From Sepioteuthis lessoniana (taxonomy: Eukaryota > Mollusca > Cephalopoda > Myopsida > Loliginidae), in contig OY757934.1 in assembly GCA_963585895.1 (NCBI GenBank), positions 45,542,430-45,606,429 on the forward strand: a stretch of DNA of 64,000 nucleotides. The letters are read 5' to 3'. Both the position numbers and the translations under genes were made by a program. Below the pieces are notes generated by a model. The model did no database searches. It was given only the letters and a program-made list of their open reading frames with translations, and was not told the DNA's origin. Positions 37,746 through 43,700 of the stretch are shown here, piece after piece (position 1 is the stretch's first letter; each line of letters opens with the position of its first letter).

Positions 37746-40700
37746 CTCTAGCGCATATTTTGTTAAAACTGCACAGTAATTTTCATTCAGTGAATAGATA
37801 TGCCACAGTACAAGTTCATTTTTCATCGCTTCTTTTTTTACGTATCAAAACTTTTAAAATCTATCTTTAATTCTTTACAAAGAAAACTTTTCTTCTCAAA
37901 AACTTTATTCTTGACGATGACCCAGGTTCGAAATCATTTGAGAACAATTAAAACAAATCTTCAAAGAAATATTCCTTTTTGTCTCGTCATTTTTGTTAAT
38001 CTCTTTGCATATATATATATATACGAGGATCATTAAATAAGTTTGCAGACTTTTTTCGTATGGGTATTTTTATTAATAGTACACTCATGAAACTCTAGTC
38101 CCCTTCCAAGTAATCTCCTCCGGCTGCAATGCACTTGTTCTACCGTTCCAACAACTTCTGGAAGGCCCCATGGAAGTCCTCTTGTATGAGCGTCTCAATG
38201 ATCTTCGTCACAGACTCTTCCATCTCCTCAATTGTCTCATAACGACAGCCTCTGAGCTGAGGGAATAAGCAAAAGTTACAGGGAGCAAGGTCTGGACTTT
38301 AGGGAGGTTGAGGAACTGTCTTGATGCCCATCTTGGTCTAATAGTCTGTGACAAGGATGGAGTTGTGGACTGGTGCATTGTCCTGGTGGAAATGCTACTG
38401 ACCCGATTTGAAGAGTGCTGGCCTCTTCCAACAGAATCTCTTGCTGAACTCCCTTAAAACCTCAACATAGTAACCCTAACCTTGACTCTTTGGCCAATCA
38501 ACTCTGGTGTATTGACTTCCTTACTCCTCTCACACCTCTCATTATCCCTCACAGACTGCCTTGAATCTCTAATGCCACTCAAAAACTGATGCTTGATTCA
38601 TGCAAGATGGTCGAAAAGAAGTCTGAAGCATTCCATACGTTTCTCTGGCATTCTTTCCAAGTTTAAAACATAATTTTATTGCATATCGTTCTTCTAAAGT
38701 GTCCTCACGTCCAGATTGCATTTTTAAAATTCACCATCTGTGCCAATCAGACTTTAGTAGGGTGTATTCCAATTCCTGCTGTAGCTGTTCGCTTGAACCT
38801 GAAATCATAAAAATTGGAGAGTCATCTCATAAGATGTGTAGCAATAACATAGTGAATTTTCAAGAGTCTACGACAATTTTAAATGCCTGTACAAAAAAGT
38901 CTGGAAACTTATTGAATGAACCACGCGCACGCACGTGTGTGTATGTGTGTGTGTGTTGTGGTGACCTGATCACTAAAGCTGACATATTTTCGGTCATCAA
39001 CACACAAATACTTGACATGTGCGCACACAGACACAGACGCACCGACAGGCGCCAGACTTTTGAAATAAAATTCAATTTTTATCATATTATCATAGAGTTG
39101 ACTTGTTTTATGCTCTCTTGTCGATCTCAGAGTTACTTTTTAAAAATCTGGTTTAAAAAGGCATAACCATAAAATGTTTGTGTGCGTGTGTGAGTGAGAG
39201 AGAGAGAGAGAGAGAGAGAGGGGGAGAGACAGACAGACAGACAGAGAGGCAGATAGACAGACTGAGATAACATTCTGTTTTGTTAAAGTATAAAGAGAAT
39301 AAATGTAAATTTCAGAAGTATATATTTCTCTTTTCCGTCAATCGTAGAAAAATGTCAACCCTTTTTTTAATGAAATGTGAATAAATAATCTCCGTCTAGT
39401 TTTTTAATTCACCATCTGATATTTTTCCTTTTCTTTTTCTTTTTTTTTTTTTTTTTTTTTGTCAGATATTCGACAAAAGATCTAAACAAGGTGTGCGGCG
39501 TTCAATTCCTGGTCCTCACATTTGCGGAGATGCTCTTGATCTCAAGGTACGAATTTGTTCATTATTGAAAGTCTCCTTGATATAGACAACCTATAAGATG
39601 ATTGTCGAATTTTCCAAATAGTCGTGTCAAATAGCTTTCAATGGAGGTCGAGTGACAGCAGATTTCTTTAATATTGGAAACTTATTCTGTGATTTTTAAG
39701 TTATTTGTAGGAATTTGTTTGTATCGAAGAATGAAGTTATTGATGCTTTTTTGGATGTGGTAAGGAATATAAAAACAAGATGGACAACTCAGCGGTTTTT
39801 ATTGCTGGAGAAATTAAACTAAGTACATAAGGATATGAGATATCAAAAGAGGTAATGAAAATGAGCATGTAGAAAGTTTATTTGCTTGTACGTGCGTGTG
39901 TGGGAAGTTAATAAAAAGGTAAGAAAGTTATTTACATATTTGCGAAGTGTTTCCTTTGCTGTTGGCTGTGTGACAATCTAGCCGCACAGCCGGTTACCCA
40001 CTATATCAACATTCTAAACCAGCTCATAGCCATCCGATCGTCTAGTGGTTTCTCTAATCTCCGGCCAGGGCCATTTTACATTACTTTACGAACACACAAG
40101 ACACAACATGTAGCACTATGTGGGTAGGCCGCCAAAGCAGACGAGTCTGTTTTGGCGCGAAACCAGACAAAGGATTCTTGGACATGAAATCTCGCCGTAT
40201 CCGGAAGTGGGAAGGGGACGCGAATGAGAGTTGACGACGTGACCCAGCAGAGGGCAGTTGCGGCTGGACAGCAGAGAGGCAAGCAGCAGAAGGCAGTTGG
40301 CGTGGAAGAACGGACAGGGGCAGTCAACAACAGACACCGGAGCAGAGAGGCGAGGCAGCATGGGATAGGGTCCAGCGAGAGTGAGTCAAGATGAGTCTGA
40401 TTCCAGTAGCACTGTGGAATTTTCGCTAGTAACCCACGCTAGCGATAGTCCGCACATGCATATAGTGTTGCAATACCTTCCTCTGCTCTTGGTTAACCCC
40501 AAGTTTGTTCGTGTTGTTCGTTTGTCCTTCTATTTTCTCCGTTCCCTCGATCGTATTCTTGTGTAGGTAAAGAAATGTGCGTTACCCCCTCGAACCACTA
40601 GTTGATCACCGGCCGGCGTAAGAAGAGGAATGGTTAGAAGAAAGTTAATGTAGTGGGGTGAGGGGGTAGCGTTTTACAAACATACATAACCAAGGGTGGA

Positions 40701-43700
40701 AGAAGAAGAACAATTCTACAAAGCTTTTTATTCTGACTACCTATTATTCCTTCCTTCTTGGTATTATTCCTTCCTTCAAGAGAAATGGTTACCGTCGTAC
40801 GAAATGGACACGGGAACTCGATATGAAACCTGGACGAGGCTGTTTATATTTCACTTGGCGCTAGTACTCTTGTGAAAAGTATGAATCCTGCCGGTCTCCC
40901 TTTAGTGATGAGTAAATAGTTGGGCAGAGTGGGTTCTTTAACCCTGTTATGTCAACCGGTCTAGGAGAAGGAAAACACTGAATTCAAACCTGTTAAACTC
41001 CTCTTAAAAATGACATTATGTTGCACCCTGTTTGCATGTGTGTGTGTGTGTGTGTGTGTGTGTGACAATATATCCGCACGGCCGGTCCCCACTATCTCAA
41101 CTTCTTAAACCAGTTCATGGCCATCCGATCGTCCAGTGGCCCCTCCCATCTCCGGCCGGGGGCATTTCACATGCTTTACAAACACACAACAAACACAGCA
41201 TATATAACCGAGAGTGGAAGAAAGAAGAACAAACACCGACTTGGGTTAGCCCTAAGCGTAAGAAGGGCGAAGTTTTTGGCACTTTCCTAGCATTCTGTGC
41301 TTCCGTGTCTGTCACGAGCGTGTACTCGAAAATTCCCACACAGCTACCAGGAACGCTGACTCATCCCCTCGTGCTCGTCGACCCGGCCTCTGGATCCACA
41401 GGTCCTAACTTCTCCCTCAGCAACACCCTCTCTCTGACCTTCGCCTTTCCCTGACTGTCGCTAACTGCCTTCTTCTGTTGACTGCCCTGGGACCTTGCCT
41501 TTTCTCGTCTTCTTCCGGTCTCGTAGGAGATATCGCGCGCAAGCACTTTGTGTGGGTTTCGCACCAAAACAGACGAAGGAATCCTCGGACTGAAACTCAC
41601 CCACACCTATACCCACAGAAACGAATGCCACCCACCGTGCCACAGCTGCGTGTAATTATAGATAATGCCTGCATGTATGAATGTAAGTTTACGGCATTAT
41701 ATATTTTGTATTACTGCTCAATCCACCATGGAGTCTGGTACCGATGGACGTCTCTAGAGAACTAGAACAGGTCCTTTCTGCTAGGTCATGCTGTGAGGAA
41801 AAAGAAAGATTCGTCTTGACACGTTTTTCTTATATATATATATATATACTTCGAGAGAGAAAAAGATATTGCTGAATAGATTGGTTGTTATTAATATCGA
41901 GATACCAAGACTATTATTTTTACTATATATGAATTTTCCCACCAGTTTTAACCGGCGGGTTTTCACTGAAGGCCAAATGACAGCAAATCTCCTTTGATCT
42001 CCAAGACTCTTCTGTTATAGTTGAAGTTAACATTGGTGTGGTTTGGTTGATCACAATTCTTCCGATGTCTAGTTCCCTTCAATTTCTATTCCAGAATCTC
42101 AGGAAATGTTCCAAGTGCTCTAAATAACTCTCAAGTTCATGTTCCACAGTTTTTTTTAACTTGGTCCAGGTGTTTAAACTTTTTTTTTTTGCATTCCTTT
42201 ATATTGCCTCAGTAATCTGCTAGACCGATGAAATACGCTAGATGCCACGTTTTCTTTCTTTTTATTGATTATCACTAGGTGCATACTGACGTATGTATGT
42301 ATGTACGTATGAATGTATTATTATTATTAATATTATCGGGCAGGATATGACACAAGGTCAATTTTAAAGCTGAGTTTAACAGGTTTGAATTCAGAGTTTT
42401 CCTTCTCCTAGACTAGTTGCCTAACCAAGGCTGAAGAACTTAATCTGCCCTACTATTTACCCATAGCTAGAGGGAGAATATTTGGATTCATACCTTTCCC
42501 AAGGGTATTAGCACTATGTGAAATGCTATCAGTCTCGTCCAGGATTTGAACTCGTGTCGCCGTGTCCATTTCCTACGACGATAACCATTACACCACGGGC
42601 ACCTCCATCATTATTATTAATATTATACGCCTTGTGGTTTTTTCTCGACAGTTTTCATTGAAGTCTGAGTGAGAGCAAGTATCCTTATGTCTCCAGGACT
42701 TTTCTAAGTATTCCAACTGTAGTCTCGGTTCTTCCTCTGATCTTCAGTTTCTGAAGACCTTTAGGGACTGTTCCAAGTACACCAACTATAATTGGCATTA
42801 CCACCACCTTCATATTCCATCGTTTTCCTGCTCTCTGGCAAGGTTTAGGTATTTGCTTATCTTTTAGCTTTTTCCATTTTTACTCTATGGTCCGCTGGGG
42901 TGTCAAAAGCCGCAAAATGGCAAATTCTTTTTTCTTGTTAATTACTACAAGGTATGGTCTCCTGACTGGGATTAGATAATCCGGTTTTATTTCAAAGTCT
43001 GAGGGGATTATATGCATCTCATTTTCTGGGACAAATTTTGTTTTGTGCATATTATTTGTCAGCATAATCAAATGTTGATCTCTTGCACAATTCCTAATGG
43101 ATCACCTTTCATACCCAGTCGTATAGTCTTGCACTCATTTAGTGCCAATTTTCAGCATTCATTTATTATGCGATTATATTTACCGACCCCTCCGCTCGGG
43201 CAGGATATGACACAAGGTCAATTTTTTTAAGCGGAGTTTAACAGGTTTGAATTCAGAGTTTTCCTTCTCCTAGACTAGTTGCCTCACCAAGGCTGAAGAA
43301 CCTAGTCTGCCCTACTATTTACCCATAGCTAGAGGGAGAATAATTGGATTCATACCTTTCCCAAGGGTATTAGTGCTATGTGAAATGCAATCAGTCAGGT
43401 CCAGGATTTGAACTCGTGTCGCCGTGTCCATATCCTGCGACGATAACCATTACACCACGGGCACCTTCATTTATTATGTGATCAACCGTTTCATCTGTTA
43501 CCACACGACCTACACTAGTCATTCTTCGGTGTATTATCAAATTTTGCTTTGTCATAATTTGTATTGTTTTGTGCTGCTATTAAAAGAGATTCTTTTTTTC
43601 TCTACAGTTTTCCTTTTTTTAGTCTTGTCCTGTACATCTCGTGTGCAATTTCCACGTTAGTTGGATCATTTCGATGCTTTTTTATTGTCTTATCCATTTG

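Noticed and set aside
39975-40566. Coding potential of the 61-84 codon frames in the GC-rich block
   Set aside because: The block is a rearranged LTR-like repeat. Frames on both strands overlap and show no motif.
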